DNA of 43,939 bases from assembly GCA_003979185.1 (NCBI GenBank), contig RYWJ01000005.1, positions 1-43,939 of the forward strand, written 5' to 3'. A program made the position numbers and the translations under genes. The DNA is from Candidatus Saccharimonadota bacterium (GTDB lineage Bacteria; Patescibacteriota; Saccharimonadia; Saccharimonadales; Saccharimonadaceae). Below, piece by piece: positions 8,121 through 16,028 of this stretch. The notes below the pieces were generated by a model, which searched no databases, was not told where the DNA came from, and saw only the letters and a program-made list of their open reading frames with translations. The first letter of the stretch is position 1. The number at the start of each line of letters is the position of its first letter.

Positions 8121-8251
8121 CTGACGTTAGCATACCACGTTTAAGGCATAGATGAGTCACGTTCTGTTGACAAGCCATGTTTGATAACGAACGATGTCTG
8201 GGCGTCTGAGCAGTGGGGCAGTTAGACATTCAGGCCATAAGGTTATAAGCA
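8121..8251. other. Intergenic stretch without a recognised gene
   Basis: The first part of a 537-bp gap. It contains a TTGACA at about 8168 without a good -10 box and short imperfect inverted repeats. A small RNA ending at the 8252 terminator is possible but not supported by a clear promoter. Confidence 0.3.
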
Positions 8252-8281
8252 AAAAATCCTACTGAAAACAGTAGGATTTTT
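8252..8281. terminator. Bidirectional intrinsic terminator
   Basis: A perfect 13-bp stem (AAAAATCCTACTG and its complement) with an AAAA loop. It has A- and T-runs at either side, so it can work on both strands. Confidence 0.92.
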
Positions 8282-8297
8282 AGAAGTAGTAACGCAT

Positions 8298-8486
8298 TTA
8301 TACCACCATGCGATTATTTTTGATGTTTTGAATTTGGGCGACCCTCAACGTCAGATCTCGTCCAAGTTCTAATACTATTTTATCACGCTCGAGTTTATCG
8401 TCAATATTGATTTTTAGAATTTTTGTATTAAAACTTGGAGATTTTTCCACACCAGCCACCCCTGTTAACTTCAGAAAACCGAACAC
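8298..8486 (-). CDS. Possible small hypothetical protein
   Basis: An open frame of 62 codons starting with GTG and ending 17 bp from the bidirectional terminator. It has a plausible mixed composition (NIDDKLERDKIVLELGRD). No ribosome site or promoter is convincing, because the upstream side is taken by the divergent promoter at 8494-8522. It could be a real small gene, the tail of a decayed gene, or chance. Confidence 0.3.
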   Translation of the reverse strand: MFGFLKLTGVAGVEKSPSFNTKILKINIDDKLERDKIVLELGRDLTLRVAQIQNIKNNRMVV

Positions 8487-8493
8487 GTACCTA

Positions 8494-8522
8494 TTGACTT
8501 TTTTGAGAAAGTGTGCTACAAT
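8494..8522 (+). promoter_or_regulatory. Strong sigma-70-type promoter of the secreted orphan gene
   Basis: TTGACT (8494-8499), 17-nt spacer, TACAAT (8517-8522). Its core GTGCTACAATG is identical to that of the promoter at 27654-27682. A leader of about 145 nt follows. Confidence 0.8.
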
Positions 8523-8672
8523 GGAAGCATAAGGTTAATAGCTTGACTCTTAGCCTTGAGTTTTGGTGACAAAAGTACCTTAAGATGACGAATTATTTCA
8601 TAGCGTGTTTGATGCGATGGCTAGAGCTGATCGCTTAATATAAAATATATTTTATAAATGGGGGATTGTAGA

Positions 8673-9617
8673 ATGAAAAAGTTATTTTTAGCGACCTTGA
8701 TGCTCATAACCATGCTAAGTCTTTCTGCTGCCACAGATGCGTTGGCGAATGACCGTGATGTGGTCGCATCGACGACGGCCGATGGTGTGACTATCGGCTA
8801 CGACGCTGAACAGCGTATAACTCCGGAGTTTCCGGAGGGGACTGTCGATGGAGACAGATGTACTCCGAAACTGCCAGAAGATATTTCTGGCGTAGATGAT
8901 GCTTCGGAAGTTGGTTCTGTGAACCTGTCAAGCGATGAGGTGAGCGAATTATGGATCGTGGCTAATGACTCTGTGACGCTACGGGCAATGCTTCGTTTCG
9001 GCCAAAGAGTAACGGCTCACGATGGTGCGACTTATTACGAGTCGCCCGATCTGGGCGGTTCGGGTCGCTCCGGCACTGCCAACAATATCTATACCGAAGA
9101 TCTGCGGATCGCAGGTTTTGCCTGGCTGGTCGATGGTCATATGGTCGCGGCCGAGTGCTACGAGCGTGAGGATGTACCCGTGGGTAGCCAAGCTTCCGAG
9201 TTTGTGCATTACTATACGACGTATACTGAAGAGCTGTGGATTGCGACCTACACTGAAGGTTTTACAACTGGAAGAGTGGGATGGTTCTCCGCTTGGGACT
9301 TGTCGTTTGCAAGCCCTAAGCCAAGTTATCTTCCCAAGGAGAAGGAGAAGCCTACCCTTGAAGAGCTCATGGGTATGGGCGCAAAGTCTGCCTATAACGA
9401 TCCTACATTCATGCCGGAAGTCTCGGACGACAATGGTGGAAACCCGACCGATGACTACTGGTATGAGTCTGAGAAGAGTGTCGGCGTGCATAATGAGAGC
9501 ATCGAAAGAGTCGATTTGCTCTCGGGTGCAGCCGAGCTGGTGGATAGATATGCCGTCATCACCAACTACGCTGAGCGAGCTGGCTTACCGGAACGCGATA
9601 TCCATAGTGGATTCTAA
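8673..9617 (+). CDS. Secreted orphan protein with signal peptide
   Basis: A 314-residue protein of unknown function. ATG 8673 begins a classical signal peptide: MKK, then a hydrophobic run of about 15 residues, then a likely cleavage after ALA near residue 25. The mature part is acidic, with aromatic, beta-rich segments (about 90-210: WIVANDSV, RVTAHDGATYYESP, AWLVDGHMVAAE, TGRVGWFSAWDL). These are compatible with an SH3-like or other small beta fold, but I cannot name it. The C-terminal 100 residues are acidic and probably flexible. The gene is clearly more G+C-rich than its neighbours. It has its own strong promoter, long leader and terminator, and probably acts outside the cell. Confidence 0.8.
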   Translation: MKKLFLATLMLITMLSLSAATDALANDRDVVASTTADGVTIGYDAEQRITPEFPEGTVDGDRCTPKLPEDISGVDDASEVGSVNLSSDEVSELWIVANDSVTLRAMLRFGQRVTAHDGATYYESPDLGGSGRSGTANNIYTEDLRIAGFAWLVDGHMVAAECYEREDVPVGSQASEFVHYYTTYTEELWIATYTEGFTTGRVGWFSAWDLSFASPKPSYLPKEKEKPTLEELMGMGAKSAYNDPTFMPEVSDDNGGNPTDDYWYESEKSVGVHNESIERVDLLSGAAELVDRYAVITNYAERAGLPERDIHSGF

Positions 9618-9646
9618 TCGGTGTGTCTAGTCGAGCATAGACCAAA

Positions 9647-9694
9647 TATGAAATAATTTCGCACCAACCCCGAGCTTGAATGGCTCGGGGTTTT
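9647..9694 (+). terminator. Terminator, with upstream sequence complementary to the 5' leader
   Basis: Stem CCCCGAGC / GCTCGGGG (9668-9690) followed by TTTTCTCT. Just before it, 9647-9661 (TATGAAATAATTTCG) is complementary to 8589-8602 in the same transcript's leader, with one bulged base. Confidence 0.85.
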
Positions 9695-9789
9695 CTCTGC
9701 GTGATAATTATGAAAGTGAAAAGTTTTTGGAAGTATTTTTTACGGAACCAAGCATATATTTTTATAAGTTGCTGTGGTACAATGAGATT

Positions 9790-10440
9790 ATGCAGAGTGG
9801 AGGAAAAGTTGGTGTGCGTTTTGACCGCTGGGTGGATGAGTGGAAAATGGCGTTTTCGGGTATTTTACTGGCGACACGCAGTGCAAAGTTTTTAATTGCG
9901 GCGCTGGTGGCTTTTGTAGTTTTTGGCACTTTGATGAATTTGCTTTCTAGTAGTTCAGCAGCTCTAAACCTGTTTTGGGCGACAGATTTTGGTGGTAAAG
10001 TTTCGATCACTGTCGATAGTTTTCTGGCAATTTTTGGGGTAGGGCGCAATTTTTGGGACTGGTTGTTGATTTTTGCGATTACGGTTTTGCAGAGCATTTT
10101 GATCGGTCTGGTGGTCTTTGTTTGGCAGAAAAAACGTCTGAGTCGTCGCGAACGACTGCTAGCGGGAGTGCATAATTCCGATAATGTGCAAAGTGCGAGT
10201 TTAGTGGCGGGGCTAGCAGTACTTGGGTCGGGTTGTCCGACTTGTGGTACGACACTACTAATGCCAGTACTGGGGACTTTGTTTAGCTCGAGTAGCTATA
10301 TGCTAGCTGGGGTAGTGTCAGGCATATTGACAGCTGGAGCGATCTTGCTAGCTTTGTTTACCCTAAAACGCATCGGTAGGGAAGCTTATGTATTAGTTAG
10401 AAGTGAAGAATTTGAGAAGCGTCATCATAGAAAGGAGTAG
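9790..10440 (+). CDS. Membrane protein with CPTC motif, partner of the DsbA-like protein
   Basis: A 216-residue polytopic protein with four or five hydrophobic segments (about 32-52, 88-111, 135-165, 168-192). The motif SGCPTCG (C149 and C152) sits at a membrane segment. The next gene, 1 nt away, encodes a membrane-anchored thioredoxin-fold protein with CPYC. From this I infer a redox pair, with this protein as a DsbB/VKOR-like recycler of different sequence; that is not established. ATG 9790 is chosen because TACAAT (9778-9783, with extended TG) lies 6 nt upstream, a leaderless arrangement. Confidence 0.75.
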   Translation: MQSGGKVGVRFDRWVDEWKMAFSGILLATRSAKFLIAALVAFVVFGTLMNLLSSSSAALNLFWATDFGGKVSITVDSFLAIFGVGRNFWDWLLIFAITVLQSILIGLVVFVWQKKRLSRRERLLAGVHNSDNVQSASLVAGLAVLGSGCPTCGTTLLMPVLGTLFSSSSYMLAGVVSGILTAGAILLALFTLKRIGREAYVLVRSEEFEKRHHRKE

Positions 10441-10441
10441 T

Positions 10442-11158
10442 ATGGAAGAATACGAGAAACAGAATGCTAAAGGTAGAATCTGGCGTTTACTAGCGGTAAT
10501 CACGGTAGCGATGGTCTTTGTAGTTTTAATTATCGCTAGTCTGACTTCGCGAACTTTGCCGGGTGATCAAGCCTGGGATGAACGCTCGACCGTTGGTAAT
10601 TTAGAGGCAAAAAATTATTATATTATGTATACGGATTTGATGTGTCCGTATTGTGATGTCTTTTCGCGGGAGGCTCTCAACCATTGGGATGAGTTTACGG
10701 AATATTTAAGTAGTAATGATATTTTGTTTGAAGTGCGCTTGACAGATTACTTATATGAGGGCAGTGGCATTCAGGCTTCGCGTGACTCGGCGGAGGCAAC
10801 GTATTGTGCGATGCGCGAGGATAGATTTTGGGACTATTATCATGCAGCAATCGGCGCGCTTTGGGACGATTATCATTCAAAAGGTATTGGCGTGAGTAAG
10901 ACTGCCACACCGATCAAAGATATGCCAGAAGACTACTGGCTCAAAATTGGTCAGAAGTTAAATTTGGGTGAGCCTTTTGAAAAATGTGTCAAAAATCATG
11001 AAGCGGTTGCGGAGATCGAAGAGAATACTCGCAAAGCTTTATCATCGGCGAATGGTATGCCGTTCTTCCAGTTTAATCGCTTTACGACCTCAGGCTTTGA
11101 CAGCAATTGGGACTGGACTTATGTCAAGCGTTACTTGGATGCTGGACTGGAAAAGTAG
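10442..11158 (+). CDS. Membrane-anchored DsbA/thioredoxin-like oxidoreductase
   Basis: A 238-residue protein with one N-terminal membrane anchor (about 14-34) and an external thioredoxin-fold domain of the DsbA/BdbD type. The active site C68-P-Y-C71 follows the YIMYTDLMCPYC strand. A helical insertion (about 100-180) contains SRDSAEATYCAMREDRFWDYYHA, as in DsbA-like proteins. The cis-Pro loop is seen as NGMPFFQFN. It should form or isomerise disulfides in exported proteins. GGAG lies 5 nt before ATG 10442. It is co-transcribed with the CPTC membrane protein. Confidence 0.88.
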   Translation: MEEYEKQNAKGRIWRLLAVITVAMVFVVLIIASLTSRTLPGDQAWDERSTVGNLEAKNYYIMYTDLMCPYCDVFSREALNHWDEFTEYLSSNDILFEVRLTDYLYEGSGIQASRDSAEATYCAMREDRFWDYYHAAIGALWDDYHSKGIGVSKTATPIKDMPEDYWLKIGQKLNLGEPFEKCVKNHEAVAEIEENTRKALSSANGMPFFQFNRFTTSGFDSNWDWTYVKRYLDAGLEK

Positions 11159-11184
11159 ATTCTTGTCGTAGTGGCGAGAATCTA
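11156..11184. terminator. Hairpin between convergent genes
   Basis: TAGATTCTTG pairs with CGAGAATCTA around a 9-nt loop, overlapping the stop of the DsbA-like gene. There is no clear T-run, so its strength as a terminator is uncertain. Confidence 0.45.
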
Positions 11185-11237
11185 CCTACTTGCATACTCA
11201 GTCAATAGGAAAGCGCAGTCCGTATAGGGGATGAACC

Positions 11238-12536
11238 TTAGAGTGTTAAAGCCTTTTGCTCACCAGTAGCTAAGTTTTTGATTTGGAAATTTCCGCTTTG
11301 AACTTCCGACTCGCCGACGATAATGATATTTTGGGCGGTTTTGTCGGCGTATTTGATTTTGTCGCTTAGCTTTTTGTCGGCGAGAAAGATATCGATGTTA
11401 TAGTTGTGTTTACGTAGTTTTGCGGCGAGCTCCTCGGCGGTAGGAAATTCGTTCTCAGTAATCGGAATCAGGCAAATGTCGATCGGCTTAGACAGGCTTG
11501 CCTGGATCAAATTATGTTCACGTAGTACATAGAATAACCTAGTCAAACCGATAGATCCGCCTACTCCAGGGAGAGGCTGATCGGTATAATTCTGGGCGAG
11601 GTTTTCGTAGCGACCACCACTGCAAACTGAGCCGATTTCGCGGTAGCTCGGGGCAATAGTTTCGAAGACCGTACCGGTGTAATAATCCAACCCACGCACA
11701 ATGAGCATATCAGCGATAATGGCAACCTTGCCATTATTCTTGTGCTCAAGCGCAGATAGGACTTGCTCTAATTCTCGGACTCCGTCATTAAAAGTTGCAT
11801 TAGTGAAATTTAGAGCTTTGAGCTTGGCAATTGCCTCTTTGCAAGGACCGTTGATTTTTGTAAATGTTGTAATTTTTACAACAGTATCGGGGCTAATTTG
11901 CAGTTGCGCGAGAGCTTGAATAGTTGCTTCTTCAGGGACTTTTTCGGCGTGGTCGACAATATCGAAAATCTCGGTAGATTGCGTGGAAAGATCTAATTCT
12001 TCAAGCAAACCAGCAAGCAGCTTGCGATTGCTGACGCGTACTTGATATTTGTCTAGGGGTAAGATTTGCAATGCGTCAATTAAAGTTGCAATGACTTCGG
12101 CATCGTAGGCAATTGGCAGTTTTTGCCACCCGATCACATCAACATCACACTGATAAAATTCACGAAAACGTCCTTTTTGGGCGCGTTCGCCACGAAAGTT
12201 GCGACCGATCTGAGTGACTTTAAAGGGAAAAGTCAAATCATTCATGTGCTCGACGACATACCTAGCCAATGGTACGGTATGGTCAAAACGTAGAGCCTGG
12301 TCAGCATCGCTGGCGGTTTCGGCAGTTTTGACGACTTTGTAGATTTGTTTTTCAGTGTCGCCACCGGCTTTGGCTAACAAAACCTCAGTGCGCTCGATAG
12401 TCGGGGTTTCAATATTCTGAAACCCATGACGATAAAACGCCTCAGCAATACCAGTTTTGAGATGATTGAACTCGGCTTGAAGATTTGGTAATAATTCTTG
12501 CATGCCGCTGATAGGCGAGGTGTTGAACTTTTTCAT
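11238..12536 (-). CDS. hisS: Histidyl-tRNA synthetase
   Basis: A 432-residue class II synthetase charging tRNA-His. It has the family motifs in order: TPTIERTEVL near the N-terminus, motif 2 (RNFRGERAQKGRFREFYQCDVDVIG), the histidine-specific RGLDYYTGTVFE, and motif 3 (PGVGGSIGLTRLFYVL). The C-terminal anticodon-binding domain is present (IDICLIPIT...). The length is typical. A TATAAT box at 12548-12543 lies 6 nt before the ATG, so the message is probably leaderless. It converges on the DsbA-like gene. Confidence 0.95.
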   Translation of the reverse strand: MKKFNTSPISGMQELLPNLQAEFNHLKTGIAEAFYRHGFQNIETPTIERTEVLLAKAGGDTEKQIYKVVKTAETASDADQALRFDHTVPLARYVVEHMNDLTFPFKVTQIGRNFRGERAQKGRFREFYQCDVDVIGWQKLPIAYDAEVIATLIDALQILPLDKYQVRVSNRKLLAGLLEELDLSTQSTEIFDIVDHAEKVPEEATIQALAQLQISPDTVVKITTFTKINGPCKEAIAKLKALNFTNATFNDGVRELEQVLSALEHKNNGKVAIIADMLIVRGLDYYTGTVFETIAPSYREIGSVCSGGRYENLAQNYTDQPLPGVGGSIGLTRLFYVLREHNLIQASLSKPIDICLIPITENEFPTAEELAAKLRKHNYNIDIFLADKKLSDKIKYADKTAQNIIIVGESEVQSGNFQIKNLATGEQKALTL

Positions 12537-12681
12537 GGTTTAATTATAACATACTTTGTAAGAATATCCACATGGAGGCTGATAATTTCGTGCATTTTGC
12601 GACATGATTGTAGTGGTTCGGCAAGCTTTTGGTAAAGTATTATTGACTAAGATTCTGGCAAGTGTATGGAGTATGGATGGG

Positions 12682-12710
12682 TTGATATATGGCAAGAAAT
12701 ATGCTATGAT
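12682..12710 (+). promoter_or_regulatory. Promoter of a leaderless gene
   Basis: TTGATA (12682-12687), 17-nt spacer, TATGAT (12705-12710), then only 6 nt to ATG 12717. Confidence 0.7.
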
Positions 12711-12716
12711 GAGGGT

Positions 12717-13361
12717 ATGGGAAGAGTTTGGGATTATTTTATGCGTCGTAAACCACTGCTTTTAGCAATCGTGGCCGTGTTTATGGCGAGTAGTATCTTA
12801 AGTTACCAAGCCTTGAGGGGAAACGCCACTGATCATAAAATCGAATGGATCAGTGTTGATAATTGGGGTGGCAATAAGGTGGATATTCCGCTCACTGGTC
12901 AACCGGATATCTTAGGTGTATTGCATCCGAGCGATGTAGTCGGTTTACCAAGGGTGGAGAACCAAGATACGACTTCTGAGCAAACACCAGAATATATAGA
13001 AACGATCCCGGAAATCCCAGTTGAGGATGCGCCGGATGCGGTTGTAGGCGATTCATCTAATGTTTCGGATGAATTACCGCCAGCAGTGAGTGAGCCTGAA
13101 AATGAATCTGCAGATATGCCTGAGAATGACTCTGGAGACAATTCTGAGGTTGGTTCTGAAGATGGTTCTGAAGATGATTCGATTACCTACATACCGCCAG
13201 TAAGCGGCGAAAATACGGATTTTGTTGATGGCTCAAATTCCGATCAGGATTTGGGTGTTGGGGTTGAGATCGAGTTACGTCGTGGTTGGGGTTTGATATT
13301 TTGTGTAGTGGTAGTAACGCTGGCGGGTGGATATTTTGGCTATTGGCATTTTCGTAGATAG
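12717..13361 (+). CDS. Acidic surface protein with N- and C-terminal membrane segments
   Basis: A 214-residue orphan. The N-terminus is MGRVWDYFMRRK followed by a hydrophobic segment (about 13-30, signal or anchor). The central 150 residues are acidic and rich in Ser, Asp, Glu and Pro, with repeated SED/DNS-like pieces, so probably disordered and exposed. The C-terminus has a second hydrophobic segment (GWGLIFCVVVVTLAGGYFGYWHF) ending in RR, like a tail anchor. No LPXTG motif is present. The 5' start at 12717 is set by the promoter. It may present a flexible stalk on the cell surface. Confidence 0.72.
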   Translation: MGRVWDYFMRRKPLLLAIVAVFMASSILSYQALRGNATDHKIEWISVDNWGGNKVDIPLTGQPDILGVLHPSDVVGLPRVENQDTTSEQTPEYIETIPEIPVEDAPDAVVGDSSNVSDELPPAVSEPENESADMPENDSGDNSEVGSEDGSEDDSITYIPPVSGENTDFVDGSNSDQDLGVGVEIELRRGWGLIFCVVVVTLAGGYFGYWHFRR

Positions 13362-13414
13362 CTGGATAGAACTGTTATTGTCCTAAAAACTTGCTAATAA
13401 TAAGCGTAGATTAC

Positions 13415-15193
13415 TTAAGCTGCACCAGGCTTACAGTTTTTCGTTTCATTAGTAGTGAGAGTAATAGCAGGCATACTGAGATTGAGGGTAATAGTGCTAC
13501 CTGGGGCGTAAATGTTTCCATCGCTGCCTAGCCAGTTTTTGATATTGCATTGACCATTGATGGGGCCGCCTGACACTATAGTCGTATCGACACCACCAAC
13601 ATTAAAAGTATAGGAAGTATCTGCAGTTGTGACCGTCTGATCTTCTGGCATGATGGGGTGGGTACCATTAAGCATGTAACCGTTTTTCAATTTATAAGAG
13701 ATTTGATACATATGCTCTTCTGGGGTAGTTGTGACGCAGCGGATGGTGAACCCTGCTCCTCGATTGTTAACGTTTGTGGGGTTTACACTAGGCGTGATTA
13801 TATATAGGTAACAGGCATTGGCGGCGGAGTAGGCGGTGCGAGTCCAATATCTGCCATCTATGCCAAGATAATTGAGTGACTTATTATAAACGGTGCCTGC
13901 GAGGACAAAATCGTATGGTTGGGAACGAATTAATTTTGATCCTGCTTCTGAGTTGCTAGCACCAATTATAGTTGTTAGGTTTGAATATGATCCTAATCCA
14001 CCAACTGGTGGCAACTTCCATCCTTTCGGGCAAATACTACTTGGTGCGTCACCTTTCGTTAAGTTTGCATCACCACTGCCTGCTGTTGCTGCGGTCCAAG
14101 AATAATAGGCTCCATTGATAGGATTTCCCGCATAATACATTTGACTAACATAGTAATCACTAGTATCAAACCCATTAATATCGGAGTCGGGCAGTACATA
14201 ACTACCTCCAGCAATATCTGTGTCACTCGCAGTTAGTGTAGTGCTATGCGCATTGGCAATAAGCCCTTTGGCATTGAGCCTGAGATTACTAGTCATCCAA
14301 CAATTTCCATCTTCATGTTTGCGGACGGAGTAGATTTCCTTATCGCGAGTATCATAGAGCTCGCCCGTTGTCCCAATCGCAACGCTTTTACAAACATCTG
14401 CGGTCATATCCTGCATAGCGAGGATATTCGCAAAGCCAGTCACCGACTTGGGTTCAGAAGCTAAGCTGAGGAGAACGTTCGTTCGATAATGTCCGCTCGG
14501 TGCGTCATTACTAAATCTCACCGCAAAAGTCAGCTGCTTGGTAATATCGATATTGGCTTCAGTCGTGCTATCGCTTAGTAGCGTAGTTGGGCTACTATAG
14601 CTGGGTAGACCATGATAAGACACACTACGTATATCTTCATTAAGATTGCTCATAGCGTATCCCCAAGTATTGTTTGCTAGGTTCTCCCCAGTTTCTCCGT
14701 TGGCGGGTTTGATCACGAAATTATTCTCGGTATCATGGACTAGGTTGGATTGCGTAGTGCTTGTGCTGGAGATATATAAGCTATAGCTTGCAATATCTTG
14801 ACCGGTAATTTTGACGTTATGCGTACGATAGTTGGTCTGGTCGTAGTTAGAATTAGTGGTTTGACTAAGATCTCCAGCAATACTCATTGCGATAGTAGGA
14901 TTAAAACCTGAGCTAGCTCGATTTATATGGGCATTATAATCCTCGCTGTTCTCTCTTTCCTCAGCATATGCCCTGTTACTAGTTGGATGATTAGGGTTAA
15001 CACATAGTATACTAGCAACACCTATACTAATAACACCTATCGTACTGATTATACCCGATATGCTCACTGTGCCAATTACGCCAACTATGTTCACCGTATC
15101 CACTATACGCGCCAAAAGGAGGGCTATACTGCTAGATAGAGGAATAGTTAAACCACCAAGTCTTACTTGTTTACGTTTATGTATTATTAGCAT
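13415..15193 (-). CDS. FISUMP-domain surface protein
   Basis: A 592-residue exported protein. A basic N-terminus and a long hydrophobic region (about 12-65) act as signal or anchor. A polar, Ser/Thr/Asn-rich region (70-255) resembles surface-exposed beta domains. A Fibrobacter succinogenes major paralogous (FISUMP) domain spans about 270-485, with KHEDGNCWMTSNLRL, CPKGWKLPPVGG, GRYWTRT and GFTIRCV. The last 100 residues hold an InlB/Flg_new-like repeat (WLGSDGNIYAPGSTITL). ATG 15193 follows AAGGAGG (15210-15204); the longer reading from 15331 would enter the structured leader. The domain matches the diversified cassettes in protein but not closely in DNA, so it is probably a fixed paralogue. 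Confidence 0.85.
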   Translation of the reverse strand: MLIIHKRKQVRLGGLTIPLSSSIALLLARIVDTVNIVGVIGTVSISGIISTIGVISIGVASILCVNPNHPTSNRAYAEERENSEDYNAHINRASSGFNPTIAMSIAGDLSQTTNSNYDQTNYRTHNVKITGQDIASYSLYISSTSTTQSNLVHDTENNFVIKPANGETGENLANNTWGYAMSNLNEDIRSVSYHGLPSYSSPTTLLSDSTTEANIDITKQLTFAVRFSNDAPSGHYRTNVLLSLASEPKSVTGFANILAMQDMTADVCKSVAIGTTGELYDTRDKEIYSVRKHEDGNCWMTSNLRLNAKGLIANAHSTTLTASDTDIAGGSYVLPDSDINGFDTSDYYVSQMYYAGNPINGAYYSWTAATAGSGDANLTKGDAPSSICPKGWKLPPVGGLGSYSNLTTIIGASNSEAGSKLIRSQPYDFVLAGTVYNKSLNYLGIDGRYWTRTAYSAANACYLYIITPSVNPTNVNNRGAGFTIRCVTTTPEEHMYQISYKLKNGYMLNGTHPIMPEDQTVTTADTSYTFNVGGVDTTIVSGGPINGQCNIKNWLGSDGNIYAPGSTITLNLSMPAITLTTNETKNCKPGAA

Positions 15194-15249
15194 ATAGTTA
15201 TAGCCTCCTTTTAGGTTGTATCTTACCCCTCTAACCATATTACTAACAC

Positions 15250-15396
15250 GAAAAATGGCACCACGAGGGTGTCTTAAGCCTGTATAAACCAATGCAAAGG
15301 ATACCTTTTCATACGGTTCTCGTGATGCCATCTAACGCATGAAACGGCACCACAAATAACATTTGCACCAAAATGCATTTATACAAACTTAAGACA
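15250..15396 (-). promoter_or_regulatory. Structured 5' leader / candidate transcription attenuator (copy 2)
   Basis: Read leftward: arm b' (15396-15375), arm a' (15329-15319), a small hairpin (15308-15296, AAAGG/CCTTT), arm b (15295-15270), arm a (15267-15257), then a T-run (15255-15251). Arms a and a' are complementary except at one position, equivalent to the mismatch in copy 1, and b pairs with b'. The stem order equals that of copy 1 although the sequences differ, so pairing is kept while bases change. A second GGCACCAC (15346-15353, plus strand) upstream of a' could pair with it instead, giving an antiterminator. The FISUMP start codon lies about 60 nt downstream. Confidence 0.65.
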
Positions 15397-15401
15397 TTAT
15401 C

Positions 15402-15430
15402 ATTGTATACAAGAATGCTAGTTTTAGCAA
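15402..15430 (-). promoter_or_regulatory. Promoter of the FISUMP gene and its leader
   Basis: TTGCTA (15430-15425), 17-nt spacer, TACAAT (15407-15402) on the minus strand. The expected start, about 15395, coincides with the first bases of arm b'. Confidence 0.7.
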
Positions 15431-15463
15431 TAGTGATTATGGTGCATGATATTAAACTACTAC

Positions 15464-15686
15464 ATCCCCTCACCACCCTTAACCCATATACTATTTAGGT
15501 AGTAGCGACGCAGCGTACGGAGAAGCCGTTGTAACGGCCGCTGAAGTCGGCTGGGCCGACATTGGAGCTATTGAAGTACGGGTGGTATGCGTGGGTACTA
15601 GAGAGGGCAGTACGTGACCAGTAGTCGCCGTAGGAGCCGACATTGCGCAGTGAGCCATTGTAGACGATCCCGGCATAAGGGAAGTT
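15464..15686 (-). pseudogene. Orphan FISUMP C-terminal variable cassette B
   Basis: Codons from 15686 to the stop at 15495-15497 give the same 63-residue C-terminus as cassette A, from NFPYAG to GFSVRCVATT. The homology starts at the same AAC codon and continues about 30 bases past the stop. An in-frame ATG at 15704 exists but has no ribosome site, so expression is doubtful. Variable codons keep a pyrimidine third base in most cases and change in the first two. It sits directly upstream of the FISUMP promoter and reads the same way. It may be a donor cassette, a retrohomed copy, or the tail of a deleted gene. Confidence 0.7.
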
Positions 15687-15883
15687 ACAAGTAGGGTAAA
15701 ACATGAACTTTGTGGGCTTAAATGCGATAAATATCGTTGACCAGATTACTTTCGTTTTACCGATACACTTATCTTTCTCGTCAGCGGCATTCCGAGTGAG
15801 TACAAATACTAATGTATATTCAACAAAAAATCAATCCAAACAGATTGACGACTTTCAAGCTCAAACCATAAAAGCTTAAATAA

Positions 15884-15957
15884 TGGAGACACCGACCGGA
15901 ATTGAACCGGTGTACGCGGTTTTGCAGACCGCTGCGTAACCACTCCGCCACGGTGTC
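15884..15957 (-). tRNA. tRNA-Cys (GCA)
   Basis: The minus strand folds into a full cloverleaf. The acceptor stem is GACACCG / CGGTGTC, the anticodon stem GCGGT / ACCGC encloses CTGCAAA (anticodon GCA), and the T arm is ACCGG-TTCAATT-CCGGT. The 3' CCA is encoded in the DNA (15886-15884). Confidence 0.96.
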
Positions 15958-16028
15958 ATAACTATATTGTAACACAACCTGCTGATCCGTACTAGAGTTT
16001 AGAACTAGTAAACTCGGTATGATCTGAC

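Noticed and set aside
8979..9630. Long frames on both strands inside the secreted orphan gene (9022-9630 plus, 8979-9491 minus)
   Set aside because: They are shadows caused by its G+C-rich codons. The 8673 frame has the signal peptide, promoter and terminator.
13725..13920. FISUMP end of the complete gene as a fourth DGR variable region
   Set aside because: The protein pattern matches, but the DNA differs throughout, including third bases, so it is not a recent copy of the same template.
15194..15331. A 46-residue N-terminal extension of the FISUMP gene
   Set aside because: It would translate the structured leader; the ATG at 15193 has a strong ribosome site.
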